Positions 54,940-64,000 of a stretch of 64,000 bases of DNA are shown one piece after another. The stretch's first letter is position 1. Every line of letters starts with the position of its first letter. Where the stretch lies: the NCBI RefSeq assembly GCF_900182605.1, contig NZ_FXTB01000007.1, positions 124,001 to 188,000 on the forward strand. Direction: 5' to 3'. The notes beneath the pieces are model-generated. The model had not been told where the DNA came from and did no database searches. It was given only the letters and a program-made list of their open reading frames with translations. Source of the DNA: Saccharicrinis carchari. Lineage in GTDB: Bacteria > Bacteroidota > Bacteroidia > Bacteroidales > Marinilabiliaceae. Position numbers and translations under genes: made by a program.

Positions 54940-55893
54940 TTAAAATTGATAAGCCGGGCCACAAAGCGTGTCTATCGTTGTCTTGTATTCCGACAACAGA
55001 TCGGCCATAATTTCTTTTACTGGTTTAACTTGGTCTATCAGTGACGAAACCTGTCCTATCTCCAGTTCACCTTCGTCTGTATCGCCAAGGAACATCCCTT
55101 TTTTGGCACGTCCTTTTCCAAGTAGCTGCCTTAATTCCTCCACCGATGCACCTCTGCTTTGGAGCTTATCGACCGAATCTGAAAATTTATTGTGGATAAG
55201 GCGCACGGGTGACAGTTTTTTCAGGGTTAATGTGGTACCTCCTTCGCTGGCTTCAACCACTTTACGTAAAAATGCCGGATGTGCAGATGATTCTTCACTG
55301 GCCGCAAAGCGCGACCCTATCTGTACTCCGTCGGCACCGAGTGCCATAGCTGCTGCCATTGCTCTTCCTGAGCCTATTCCACCGGCAGCAAGCAGGGGCA
55401 ACTTGGTGTTTTTTCGAATTTGAGGTATCAACACCATAGTGGTGGTTTCTTCGCGACTGTTGTGCCCGCCAGCTTCAAAGCCTTCGGCCACCAATACATC
55501 AACACCACTATCTTCGCATTTTTTGGCAAAGCGGCTATTTGCAATCACATGTGCCACGGTAATACCGTTCTCTTTGAGCTTAGCAGTATATTTTGCCGGA
55601 TTACCGGCACTGGTAAAAACAATCTTAACCCCTTCCTGAATTACCAAATCGATTAGTTGATCCACATCGGGATAAAGCAAGGGAATGTTTACACCCCAGG
55701 GCTTATCCGTCGCTTTTTTTATTTTAGCAATGTGTTCTTTTAATACATCCGGATACATCGATCCGGCACCTATCAATCCCAATCCGCCCTGATTACTTAC
55801 TGCAGCTGCTAATCTCCAACCACTACACCACACCATACCCGCTTGTATAATGGGATATTTTATATTGAATACATTCGTAATTTTATTCTCCAT
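54940..55893 (-). CDS. Nitronate monooxygenase-like / FabK-like flavoprotein
   Basis: 317 residues from the ATG at 55893 (MENKITNVFNIKYPIIQAGM). FMN TIM-barrel: IIQAGMVWCSGWRLAAAVSN, GGLGLIGAGSM, IVFTSAGNPAKYTAKLKENG, VAEGFEAGGHNSREETTTMV, LPLLAAGGIGSGRAMAAAMA, LGADGVQIGSRFAASEESSA. AGGHNSRE carries the usual active-site His. Members oxidise alkyl nitronates or act as enoyl-ACP reductase FabK; the sequence alone does not decide. First gene of a three-gene set with the M16 pair. Confidence 0.88.
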   Translation of the reverse strand: MENKITNVFNIKYPIIQAGMVWCSGWRLAAAVSNQGGLGLIGAGSMYPDVLKEHIAKIKKATDKPWGVNIPLLYPDVDQLIDLVIQEGVKIVFTSAGNPAKYTAKLKENGITVAHVIANSRFAKKCEDSGVDVLVAEGFEAGGHNSREETTTMVLIPQIRKNTKLPLLAAGGIGSGRAMAAAMALGADGVQIGSRFAASEESSAHPAFLRKVVEASEGGTTLTLKKLSPVRLIHNKFSDSVDKLQSRGASVEELRQLLGKGRAKKGMFLGDTDEGELEIGQVSSLIDQVKPVKEIMADLLSEYKTTIDTLCGPAYQF

Positions 55894-56167
55894 CTTTGTA
55901 TAGCTTTTATCAAAAATAAATAGCCACAAAGATAAAAAATTTTAATGCCGAATGGTGGCTTTGAAGAAATCTCTCAAAGGAGGATGAAAGCACTATGCAG
56001 GAATAACTTCACCTCCCTGCCTGTACAACCTGAACTATATGTAAATTTTAGATACTTTGAAGTTAATGAAATGGAGAATACCCATCTTCATTGATATATT
56101 TATTTTCGGTAGTGCTTTATTTTACCCACTTCAATTGAACAACAGAGGTTCTTTCAGGGGTCCGGCC

Positions 56168-56980
56168 TTATTCAAAATAAAAATTCAGCACAAAAATACG
56201 GGAGGTCAGTTTATCAATAGCCTGCGTGTATGGCATGTCCAACAGTTCGCCGGTACCGTCGTGGTTGAGCACATCACGCATACCTATGGATATTTTAAAC
56301 TCGGTAGATAAGCGAAAATAATTAAGATAGGAATCGAAACCCGCTCCAATCTCGTAATACAAGTCAAAGGAATTTAAGAGTAGCCCGTTTTGCTTTTTCT
56401 TAGCCAAATCGAAGCGAGGGTTTAAACCGGCTATGATATAAGGTTTAAAATTATGATTTCTATCGCCACCATACTTCAGCATGATAGGCATTTCTAAAAA
56501 GGTAGATTTAATTTTAAGCGGATCATATCGTACCGAATCGGTATCGATAAAGGATAAATCGCGCTGACCGAATGAAAGACCGGGAAGCACCCGCAAATTC
56601 AAGTTCTTGCGAAGCTTAAGACTGGTCACTATCCCCAGGTTTATACCGGGCTGCAAATCCAACACCTCAGCATACCTGGGTTTATTATCATTTTCGGGTG
56701 TGGCAGCTCTGGAGTGTATTATGCTAAAGTTAGAGGTGTTTACGCCTATTAGAAATCCAAAATGAATAAGCTTTTCGTCAAATCCCTTTAAGTTAGGCAC
56801 CAATTTACCCTCCTTTTGAGCCTGCATGTTAAGGCTTGCAAGAAGCAACAAAAAAACAAAACCGATACGCAAAACGGCTCGTCTTGCTACACCATATGAC
56901 GAAAAATATAGCTCACAGCAAATTTTCGACATGCTAACAATTGCCTTGCCCTGGTTATTAGTATTACTTTTGAAACACAT
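56168..56980 (-). CDS. porT: PorT/SprT-like outer membrane protein of the T9SS
   Basis: 270 residues from 56980; the ATG at 56932 also fits. A hydrophobic signal (VLRIGFVFLLLLASLNMQAQ) is followed by an eight-strand barrel pattern: KLIHFGFLIGVNTSNFSIIH, YAEVLDLQPGINLGIVTSLK, NLNLRVLPGLSFGQRDLSF, FLEMPIMLKYGGDR, KPYIIAGLNPRFDLAKKK, and C-terminal FVLNFYFE. Size, motif order and the location downstream of ubiE/menG on the same strand match porT/sprT, needed for type IX secretion. The cargo at 46208-46729 would depend on it. Confidence 0.85.
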   Translation of the reverse strand: MCFKSNTNNQGKAIVSMSKICCELYFSSYGVARRAVLRIGFVFLLLLASLNMQAQKEGKLVPNLKGFDEKLIHFGFLIGVNTSNFSIIHSRAATPENDNKPRYAEVLDLQPGINLGIVTSLKLRKNLNLRVLPGLSFGQRDLSFIDTDSVRYDPLKIKSTFLEMPIMLKYGGDRNHNFKPYIIAGLNPRFDLAKKKQNGLLLNSFDLYYEIGAGFDSYLNYFRLSTEFKISIGMRDVLNHDGTGELLDMPYTQAIDKLTSRIFVLNFYFE

Positions 56981-57101
56981 CTTAATATATTCAATATATC
57001 CTATTCGATAAAGACGGATGGTATAAGGCCCTTTTTTCGCTATTTAAACCCAAACAATCCTATTTCAATAACTAATTTTTGTTTGCTTTATTGCGTTCCT
57101 A

Positions 57102-57824
57102 TTATTTATGTGCAAAATATATGGTGGCCACACCCATGGTTTGCTTCCATACTTTTTCGCTCGTGAATCCGGCTTTTTCAAGTTCGGCTACAAAGGCTTT
57201 CCCCTCCGGAAAAGCAGCTACAGAAGCCGGCAGGTAAGTATAGGCTGCCTTATCTTTTGATAGCAAGCCACCCCACCAAGGTAATATTTTGCCCGAATAA
57301 AATTTAAACAACTGCTTAAACGGGAAGGCCGTAGGGTTTGAAAACTCCAGCACCACAAATTTACCCCCCGGTTTTAAAACCCGCGCTATCTCCATCAGAC
57401 CTGCATTTAAATTCTCAAAGTTACGCACACCAAAAGCCACCATAGCAGCATCAAACTCTGCATTTTTAAATGGCAGATTTTCAGAATCGCCCTCAACCAT
57501 AGTTATAATATGATCCAGGTTTTTTTTCTTGATTTTTGCGGCTCCTACCTTAAGCATCTCCGGCGATAAATCCAGCCCCACCACTCTTTCCGGTTTAACA
57601 CGCAACGCAGCAATGGCCAAATCACCTGTTCCAGTAGCAATATCTAATATGGCAGGATGGTTCAATCCTTTTAACAGACCGATGGCTCTGCGTCTCCATA
57701 TTTTATCGATACCCAGCGACAAAAAATGATTTAAAAAATCATATTTCGCTGCTATATTATCGAACATATTTTTTATCTGCTTCTTTTTACCCTCCTCAGA
57801 GCTAAGGTATGGCTTAACTGTCAT
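57102..57824 (-). CDS. menG: Demethylmenaquinone methyltransferase
   Basis: 240 residues, UbiE/COQ5 family: YDFLNHFLSLGIDKIWRRRA, the SAM-binding ILDIATGTGDLAIAALR, VVGLDLSPEMLKVG, GDSENLPFKNAEFDAAMVAF, GVRNFENLNAGLMEIARVLK, PGGKFVVLEFSNP. It methylates demethylmenaquinone to menaquinone; menaquinone is the expected quinone in Bacteroidota, so menG is the better name than ubiE. Upstream of porT. Confidence 0.96.
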   Translation of the reverse strand: MTVKPYLSSEEGKKKQIKNMFDNIAAKYDFLNHFLSLGIDKIWRRRAIGLLKGLNHPAILDIATGTGDLAIAALRVKPERVVGLDLSPEMLKVGAAKIKKKNLDHIITMVEGDSENLPFKNAEFDAAMVAFGVRNFENLNAGLMEIARVLKPGGKFVVLEFSNPTAFPFKQLFKFYSGKILPWWGGLLSKDKAAYTYLPASVAAFPEGKAFVAELEKAGFTSEKVWKQTMGVATIYFAHK

Positions 57825-58194
57825 ATTGTATTTTTTTTATACTGTAGTTGGTGGTGTGGATGTCGTATTTCCCGGGTGTCCTGCACCAACAATGAATTTA
57901 TTCAAAAAAAATTCGCTGTGTAATATCTGTGCAACAAAAATACAATAGATATTAAATATATGGTGAGAATTGTTAGAAAAAGAGTTTTAGGGTAGAAAGC
58001 GGGGGCATACCGCAGAAAGCATGAGGAGTAGAGTGGAGAACCCACCACGGGGGGTATACTGTTAGCAGGTTCGAGAGCAGGAAGGGTTACACTATAAGGC
58101 GCTTGCATTAATCGGCATAGCTAATAAAAAATGCGGCATAGAAATTTCCATGCCGCAAAATATAATAGCTTGTAATATAATGACTGCAAGAAAA
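57825..58194. other. Gene-free stretch between purL and menG
   Basis: 370 bp, no gene supported. The right end holds the purL terminator (58125-58157). A G/C-richer patch at about 57990-58090 stands out from its surroundings, with no hairpin or RNA family I can identify. Confidence 0.45.
58125..58157 (-). terminator. Terminator of purL
   Basis: TGCGGCAT/ATGCCGCA arms (58150-58157 and 58132-58139) with a 10-nt loop, followed on the minus strand by TTTTTT, about 38 nt after the purL stop codon. Confidence 0.85.
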
Positions 58195-60459
58195 TTACTT
58201 CTCTCCTTCCATCCATTTTTTTAAATTAGCCGTAAACTTTTCCTTATAACTCTTTATAAAACCAAAAGACTCGTCATCGATACGTATTTCGCCTTTGGTT
58301 ACATGGCCCAGTGCCGAAAAAGGAACGCTTTTATCGAGCATAAAATCAACAAAATCGTCCTGTTTTTCTGGAGCTACTGTTACAATAATTCTACTTTGCG
58401 ATTCGCCAAACAGGAAAGCATCCTTGCGCACTTCGGCATCGGTTGTGATATCAAAACCAAAATTTAAAGGCATTGCCGATTCTAAAAGATTAAAGAACAG
58501 GCCTCCTGTAGACACGTTATGAACCGACCTAACCAGGTGATTATGAATAATCTGCTTTACCGTTTCTTGTAATTCGAGCTCTTCTTCTATATCAAAATAA
58601 GGGGTAGCATGGCTTTTTTGCTTATGATAAAAATTCAAGTATTCCGAAGCATTGATATCGTCTCTGGATCTACCAATTAAAAATATCATATCGCCTTTGC
58701 ACTTATAGGCCAAAACGGAATGATGCTCCTTTGACTCTACCGTTCCAACCATTCCCACTACAGGACAAGGCGAAATGGACTCTATACGTCCTTCTACAGA
58801 ACGCTGATTATAAAAGCTCACATTACCACTTACCACAGGGGTATTAAATCTTTTACAGGCATCCGACAATCCATCAACAGCTTGAGTAAATTGCCAAAAA
58901 GATTCAGGATCGTAGGGACTTCCAAAATTTAAGCAGTCGGTAACCGCCAATGGGGTACCCCCACCACAAACAATATTACGCGCCGCCTGGGCTACTGCTA
59001 TCTGTGTACCCACGTAAGGATCAGCCTCAACGTACAAGGAATTACAATTCACTGAAAAAGCGAGCGTTTTATCCGCTTCTTCAATATATACAAAAGAAGC
59101 ATCGGAGGGATACTTATTGCTTAAAGTTTCATGCTTATAAGCCTTGTCGAATTTATCGGTCAGAAACTCGCGTGACAACAAGTTCAAGTCGGTCATCATT
59201 TTGGCTATCACTTCCTGATAGTGATCCGGCTCTTCTACATCGTCAATTTGAAGTGGCTTAATTTCATTTTTTCCAGGCTCCTGTATTTCTCTATCGTAAA
59301 TTGGAGCCTTACCTCCCAGCCCTACATAGGAAACCGGGATATCCGCTATGGTTTGCTCACCCCGAATACAAAGGAACGATTGCGTTGCAGTTACTGTACC
59401 TATTTGAGCTACGGAAAGCGGCATGGGCTGTAACAGTTCGGACACCCTTGCCATATTTTCCTTATCTACACACAGGAGCATTCTACCCCAGGTTTCCGAC
59501 AGAAGGATTTCACGGTCAGTCATTTCTTCGTCGCGGGTAGGGATTTTATCGCACGACATCATTATGCCTGAGTTGGCACGCGCCGCCATTTCAGTGGCTG
59601 CACCCGCTATACCGCCGGCACCGATGGTTTGAATTCCGACGACCAATTTTTCTTTATTCAATTTCTTTACTGCTTCCAGCAAGCTGCGCTCCACCGTGGA
59701 GTCCATCATTTGCTCAATATTAAAGGAGCCGGTTCCGCTATTGGTAACAAAATCGGCCGAAAAGGCATCAGTATCCACTCCGTCCTTCCCTGTTAAGGCG
59801 CCCAACAGTACGATAATACGCCCTTCGCCCTTGGCCACACCCGATATCAAATCTTCTTTTGGGGCTATTCCAATGGCTACATTATTAACTATGGGACTAC
59901 TGTTAAAGCCTGCGTCAAAACGCACTTCGCCACCAATAACCGGCACTTTCATGCTTTTTTCAAAATCTTTCACTCCATGTACCACCTCGGTAAAGAGCCA
60001 TCGGGCGGTATCACGTTCTGCATTTCCAAATCGTAAGGAGGTTAAAAACGCCACCGGCTTAGCCCCCATCGAAAACACATCGCGGTTTACGATTCTTAAA
60101 CCCGTTAATGCGCCCAGCCTTGGCTGAATGGCACAAGGGTGGTTATGCGATTCTATCTTAAAAACACAAACATATCCGTCGCCAATATCAACCGCACCGG
60201 CCGACTCATCACCTGCCTCCACAATAACTTTCTCACCCGTCTTAGGCAACTTACCTAACCATCTCAGTGAATTTTTATATGAAGCATGCTCTGTCCAAAG
60301 TCGAGAAAAAATATCCAACTCGACATCATTGGGATCACGTTTTAGTATTTCCGAAATAAAATCCAGTTCCGAGCGTGTCAGATTCAGGCTTTCAGTAGTT
60401 TGAACAGTAGATTGCGTTTTATTCATTGTATTAATTTTTTTGATGCTATCCTTAATCAT
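58195..60459 (-). CDS. purL: Phosphoribosylformylglycinamidine synthase, small-type PurL
   Basis: 754 residues, the short PurL form that works with separate PurS and PurQ. Motifs: RLWTEHASYKNSLRWL, CVFKIESHNHPCAIQPRLGA, NRDVFSMGAKPVAFLTSLRF, VPVIGGEVRFD, GIQTIGAGGIAGAATEMAAR, DCLNFGSPYDPESFWQFTQA, TPVVSGNVSFYNQ. It converts FGAR to FGAM with ATP and ammonia from glutamine. Many Bacteroidales carry the fused PurL of about 1230 residues, so the short form is worth noting; purQ and purS are not in the window. The start at 60459 could move to the ATG at 60426. Confidence 0.96.
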   Translation of the reverse strand: MIKDSIKKINTMNKTQSTVQTTESLNLTRSELDFISEILKRDPNDVELDIFSRLWTEHASYKNSLRWLGKLPKTGEKVIVEAGDESAGAVDIGDGYVCVFKIESHNHPCAIQPRLGALTGLRIVNRDVFSMGAKPVAFLTSLRFGNAERDTARWLFTEVVHGVKDFEKSMKVPVIGGEVRFDAGFNSSPIVNNVAIGIAPKEDLISGVAKGEGRIIVLLGALTGKDGVDTDAFSADFVTNSGTGSFNIEQMMDSTVERSLLEAVKKLNKEKLVVGIQTIGAGGIAGAATEMAARANSGIMMSCDKIPTRDEEMTDREILLSETWGRMLLCVDKENMARVSELLQPMPLSVAQIGTVTATQSFLCIRGEQTIADIPVSYVGLGGKAPIYDREIQEPGKNEIKPLQIDDVEEPDHYQEVIAKMMTDLNLLSREFLTDKFDKAYKHETLSNKYPSDASFVYIEEADKTLAFSVNCNSLYVEADPYVGTQIAVAQAARNIVCGGGTPLAVTDCLNFGSPYDPESFWQFTQAVDGLSDACKRFNTPVVSGNVSFYNQRSVEGRIESISPCPVVGMVGTVESKEHHSVLAYKCKGDMIFLIGRSRDDINASEYLNFYHKQKSHATPYFDIEEELELQETVKQIIHNHLVRSVHNVSTGGLFFNLLESAMPLNFGFDITTDAEVRKDAFLFGESQSRIIVTVAPEKQDDFVDFMLDKSVPFSALGHVTKGEIRIDDESFGFIKSYKEKFTANLKKWMEGEK

Positions 60460-60690
60460 ATAGCCGTTGCGTGCCTATTTTATAATCGATTCAAAAATAT
60501 ACATTTATATCCGAAAAGATACTTTGGTTTTCCAGTTTAATATTCTATACCTAAATTGCGTACGCTTATTTAACGTTTGAAAGTATAAAAAATAAAGCGA
60601 AGTACAAAAAGCCATCTTCTTTTGAGCAAAGATATTTTTTATTCTGGCATTCGTTTTTAGTTTTACAGAAGAACATTAAACCTTGAAAAG

Positions 60691-61455
60691 ATGGAGACCA
60701 ACAAAATTGCTCTAATTACAGGAGCCACTTCGGGTATTGGTGAGGCCACCAGCAAAGAATTAGCACAACTAGGTTACAACACTATCCTTACGGGCCGAAG
60801 ATCGACTCGTTTAAACAAGCTGAAACAAGAAATTGAAACTACTTATCAAACTGAGGTACTCACGCTTTGTTTCGACATCCAAGACCAGCAACAAACAACG
60901 TACGCTTTAAATTCAATACCTACCCATTGGAGAAACATTGATGTGTTGATAAATAATGCGGGGTTAGCGTATGGAGCCGAAAAAATTGATGAAGATGCCT
61001 GGGACAAATGGGCACAGATGCTTGACACAAACGTAAAAGGGCTCTTATTTCTGTCTAAAGAAGTGATTAAATGGATGGTGCAAAAAAAACAAGGCCACAT
61101 TGTTAATATTTCCTCTATTGCAGGTATTAATGTATATGAGGGCGGAAGTATTTATTGTGCTTCGAAACATGCCGTGAACGCGATTACCAAAGGTATGCGA
61201 ATTGATTTATTAAAGCATAACATTAAGGTCACCTCCGTTTCGCCGGGAATGGTAGAAACCGAATTCTCTTTGGTAAGATACGATGGCAACCGGGACAAGG
61301 CAAATCAGGTGTATAGAGGCATAACGCCGCTCTCGGCCATTGATGTTGCCGAAGCCATCGTATTTGTTGTAAGCAGGCCTGCTCATGTAAACATTAACGA
61401 CATATTAATTATGCCCACGCAACAAGCCGATGCTTACAATACCTACCGAAAGTAA
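60691..61455 (+). CDS. Short-chain dehydrogenase/reductase, YdfG-like
   Basis: 254 residues. Rossmann start ALITGATSGIGEATSKELAQ, TGRR (NADP preference), NNAGLAYGAEKIDEDAWDKW, catalytic Ser in VNISSIAG and YxxxK in SIYCASKHAVNAI, and VSPGMVETEFSLVRYDGNRD. The last is close to YdfG, an NADP-dependent 3-hydroxy acid/serine dehydrogenase. Divergent from purL, convergent with the helix-hairpin-helix gene (2 nt apart), with no terminator visible between them. Confidence 0.92.
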   Translation: METNKIALITGATSGIGEATSKELAQLGYNTILTGRRSTRLNKLKQEIETTYQTEVLTLCFDIQDQQQTTYALNSIPTHWRNIDVLINNAGLAYGAEKIDEDAWDKWAQMLDTNVKGLLFLSKEVIKWMVQKKQGHIVNISSIAGINVYEGGSIYCASKHAVNAITKGMRIDLLKHNIKVTSVSPGMVETEFSLVRYDGNRDKANQVYRGITPLSAIDVAEAIVFVVSRPAHVNINDILIMPTQQADAYNTYRK

Positions 61456-61457
61456 GT

Positions 61458-62546
61458 TTACTTACTAAATATCAGGTAATGCTTTATCTTTTCCCAGTCT
61501 TGTTCGCTTATCGATTTAAGTTTAAGGATATCCGCCGGCTTTGGAGTTGTATTTTTTCTATACAAATTTTTTAGCTCTCTGGCCTGTTGGTATGTAAAGT
61601 AGTGATGCCGGCTGATTTCTTTTAAAGAAAGGTGTTGGACATCCATTTTTTGTATAAGTGTCGGATTTACCGAAACGCACTTTTGCAAATCATTAAATAG
61701 TTTGTCTGAAATCCCATACACATCTGCCAGCTGCGATATATGGTAAAAGCCACCGAGCGAATTCCTAAAATTGACGATGCGCAGCGACAACCGGCTCCCT
61801 ATCCCTGGCAATTGCATCAGCTGGGTAGTGTCGGCCGCATTGAGTTCAATATGCGGAGGCGACAGCGCAACAAGCTTATCCCCGGGTTTTGTTATAGTAC
61901 GGCTATTTTTAAGCAACCATTGATATAGTTGGTCATCGCTGTAAGCATTGACCTTATGCAGCGGTAATGATTTAGTAATATAATTATGCCCTGTCAGTTG
62001 TATAATGCGACTACGAATCGAATCGGAAAGGATATGCTGCTCCCAAAACTCACCCTCTTGCCGGTTAAAGTTAATCCATTCCAATTGCTGCGGTGCTTCA
62101 GGTGGTGGGCTCGACTTTTTTCTTGACAACTTTTTTTGCTTATCCAGTAAAATATAAGGCTTAATTTTTATAAATAATGAGGTATCCATACCGTAAACTT
62201 TTAACAAGTCGGCCTTTACCATAAATTCTTTTACCTTAGTTCTATAGCCTATTAAAGATTTTAATTGATAATGGGTGAACCCAAGTGCTTTGAGTTCCTC
62301 TTCCGAAGCAGTATTTGGATTGAAATAGAACAGGGAATCTGATTTTGGGGAATTGTTTTGAGCAAGTAGCTGCGCATTTAATTGGCGAACTTGCTGCACA
62401 AATTCCTCATCTACCGTATTATTTACGAAATACACCGCCCAATATGGCATGGTAAAACGCGCTGCTACAATCAATAAAATCAGGATAATCAATACGATTA
62501 TTCCACGTTGCTCGCTACGGGTATATAAAAAAAAGCTTTTCCACAT
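61458..62546 (-). CDS. Membrane-anchored helix-hairpin-helix (ComEA-like) protein
   Basis: 362 residues from the ATG at 62546; the upstream 38 codons are unconserved and rejected. N-terminal membrane span GIIVLIILILLIVAARF (about 14-30), then several HhH repeats: FNPNTASEEELKALGFTHYQ, VKADLLKVYGMD, ELNAADTTQLMQLPGIGSRL and FYHISQLADVYGISDKLFND. ComEA-type proteins bind DNA at the cell surface during uptake; Bacteroidota versions with repeated HhH modules are common and not proven to act in competence. Confidence 0.85.
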   Translation of the reverse strand: MWKSFFLYTRSEQRGIIVLIILILLIVAARFTMPYWAVYFVNNTVDEEFVQQVRQLNAQLLAQNNSPKSDSLFYFNPNTASEEELKALGFTHYQLKSLIGYRTKVKEFMVKADLLKVYGMDTSLFIKIKPYILLDKQKKLSRKKSSPPPEAPQQLEWINFNRQEGEFWEQHILSDSIRSRIIQLTGHNYITKSLPLHKVNAYSDDQLYQWLLKNSRTITKPGDKLVALSPPHIELNAADTTQLMQLPGIGSRLSLRIVNFRNSLGGFYHISQLADVYGISDKLFNDLQKCVSVNPTLIQKMDVQHLSLKEISRHHYFTYQQARELKNLYRKNTTPKPADILKLKSISEQDWEKIKHYLIFSK

Positions 62547-62784
62547 AAGTTTAAATGTCGGATAAACGTATTTAACCCAATAATTAGCCAGATACCCTGC
62601 CACAAAAACTTTCCGTGAGCTACAAAGCTTCTGAACACAAGCCTGACACCAGACAGACAAGGGGTTAAACTAAAGCTTATTCCTGTCTTTGATAAACTAC
62701 GAATAATTCAGCTTAATTTAATACTTATTTTATTGAAATAAAAAACCTGTAGAATGTATTTTTAATCTCGTTCGTAAATTTAAT

Positions 62785-64000
62785 TTATATCAGTCCTAAA
62801 TTATTAAGCAATACCATAGCAATGGCTATGGGTGCCACAATTTTTACTATGATTATAAAAACACGAACATAGCTTGCCCTACCTCCATGAGCCTCCAATT
62901 CGTTACGAACATTAGCCCCACCCAGAAACCAGCCAACAAATACCGAGATAAGGATACCCCCTAAGGGTAAAAGCAGGTTAGAAGATGTCCACTCAAACCC
63001 GTTGAATACCCTGGGATAGACAACACAGAAAGTACCAAGTATAATCATCAGAAAGGCCCCCAACAGGGTGGCCGATTTTCTCTGTATTTTTAGCTCGTCG
63101 GTAAAATATGAAACGACCACTTCGAGCAGGGATACGGAAGAAGTTAGTGCAGCGATAAGCAGTAAAATAAAGAATGCGGCCGAAAAGTAATAGCCACCCA
63201 CCATTTGGTTAAAAATATTGGGCAAGGTTACAAACACCAATCCGGGACCTGCATCAGGCTTTATGCCAAAAGCAAATACCGCGGGAAATATAGCCACACC
63301 GGCCAACACGGCAATAAAGGTATCCAGAAAAGAAACCGACAAGGCGGTCTGTAGCAGGTTCTCCTTTTTTTTAACATAACTGCCATATGTAGCTATGGTA
63401 CCCATGCCAATACTCAACGAGAAAAAAGCCTGTCCAAGCGCAACCAGTACAACATTGCCGGTAATTTTTGAAAAATCCGGTCTAAACAAAAACAAGACCC
63501 CCTCGCCCGACCCTTCTAACGAAAGCGACTTAAGGCACAGAATAAGTATAATGACCAACAAAAGTGGCATAAGGATTTTAGCATATTTTTCAATGCCATT
63601 TTTAATTCCTCCAATAACAATAGCCGCCGTTAGCGCCATAAAAACAACCAAATAAATAATAGGTCGCCAAACCGAGGTAGAAAAGTCAGTAAACAGTCCT
63701 GCTAACTGTGAAGGCGTTTTATCGGCCATTTGATTACCCAGGGCAAGTAGGGTGTATTCTACGGTCCAGCCTGCTACCACTGAATAAAAAGATAAAATTA
63801 AAAAGGCGGTTGTTACGCCAATAATCCCAATAAGCTGAAAAAAGCCATGCTGCGGAGCCAAAACCTTAAAGGCACCAAAAATACTTTTTTGGGCACGCCT
63901 ACCGATAATCAGTTCCGACAACATAACCGGCACACCAATTACTACTATAAATGCGAGGTACAACAAAAAGAAAGCTCCGCCTCCATTTTCGCCCAGCACA
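62785..64000 (-). CDS. NSS-family sodium-dependent symporter (partial)
   Basis: 405 codons visible; the N-terminus lies beyond the right edge. The first visible residues MLGENGGGAFFLLYLAFIVV belong to the usual FPYxxxxNGGGAF of TM2. Later helices and motifs: PVMLSELIIGRRAQ, LVVIILILCLKSLSLEGSGE, LGQAFFSLSIGMGTIATYGS (TM6), AALTSSVSLLEVVVSYFTDE (TM8). It should import an amino acid or related solute with Na+. Substrate unknown. The missing part is about 40 residues. Confidence 0.93.
   Translation of the reverse strand, partial: VLGENGGGAFFLLYLAFIVVIGVPVMLSELIIGRRAQKSIFGAFKVLAPQHGFFQLIGIIGVTTAFLILSFYSVVAGWTVEYTLLALGNQMADKTPSQLAGLFTDFSTSVWRPIIYLVVFMALTAAIVIGGIKNGIEKYAKILMPLLLVIILILCLKSLSLEGSGEGVLFLFRPDFSKITGNVVLVALGQAFFSLSIGMGTIATYGSYVKKKENLLQTALSVSFLDTFIAVLAGVAIFPAVFAFGIKPDAGPGLVFVTLPNIFNQMVGGYYFSAAFFILLLIAALTSSVSLLEVVVSYFTDELKIQRKSATLLGAFLMIILGTFCVVYPRVFNGFEWTSSNLLLPLGGILISVFVGWFLGGANVRNELEAHGGRASYVRVFIIIVKIVAPIAIAMVLLNNLGLI

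Noticed and set aside
57990-58090. Structured non-coding RNA between purL and menG
   Set aside because: The patch is GC-richer than its flanks, but no consistent stem set or known RNA family was recognised.

Overview
The window comes from a member of the Bacteroidota, most likely a Bacteroidales/Marinilabiliales-type marine or anaerobic lineage. The evidence is a TTTG-N19-TAnnTTTG promoter, a porT gene beside ubiE/menG, a type IX secretion (T9SS) C-terminal sorting domain, a SusD-like protein, DUF3078 and DUF4886 proteins, a candidate cysteate synthase (sulfonolipid marker), and an almost complete lack of Shine-Dalgarno sequences. No rRNA, tRNA or CRISPR array was seen.

Left part (1-13 kb), a defence-like island. 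A RecQ helicase with an N-terminal exonuclease runs off the left edge. An AT-rich three-gene operon follows: a HEPN-fold protein, a small acidic protein and a SecB-like chaperone, with its own consensus promoter and a perfect hairpin terminator. Its T-A-C order resembles toxin-antitoxin-chaperone systems, and the acidic protein ends in NNYALAA, an SsrA-tag-like degron. Next, on the minus strand, is a type I restriction-modification operon in the order xre-hsdM-hsdS-GxxExxY-ArdC/metallopeptidase-hsdR. Here the GxxExxY nuclease-like gene has terminal sequences that reappear, joined together, as the in-frame linker between the two halves of HsdS. It looks like a mobile unit with a MITE-like deletion derivative.

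Middle part (13-33 kb), one long minus-strand export locus. It starts with an ECF sigma factor, a membrane anti-sigma-like protein, a CnrX-like protein and a Spy/LTXXQ protein. It continues with an ABC ATPase, an ABC permease carrying a degenerate peptidase-like and a golvesin-like ectodomain, TolC, a membrane-fusion lipoprotein and an HAE1-type RND pump. It ends with a 1568-residue RND pump fused to a split ABC ATPase, a KilA-N gene and a second ABC permease. The layout suggests an envelope-stress or metal-responsive efflux system that combines two RND and two ABC units. Clusters of REP-like palindromes sit between some of these genes.

Right part (33-64 kb), mostly core metabolism and housekeeping. 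It holds an aldo/keto reductase, a DUF3078 outer membrane protein, a secreted MsrB, etfB-etfA-acyl-CoA dehydrogenase, and the candidate cysteate synthase behind a 23-bp perfect inverted repeat. An orphan SusD-like protein with tandem repeats lies next to a T9SS cargo and a DUF4886 protein. These are followed by purA-fur-relA/spoT, an M16 peptidase pair (one catalytic, one not), a nitronate monooxygenase-like enzyme, porT-menG, a short-form purL, an SDR, a helix-hairpin-helix membrane protein, and an NSS-family sodium symporter cut by the right edge.
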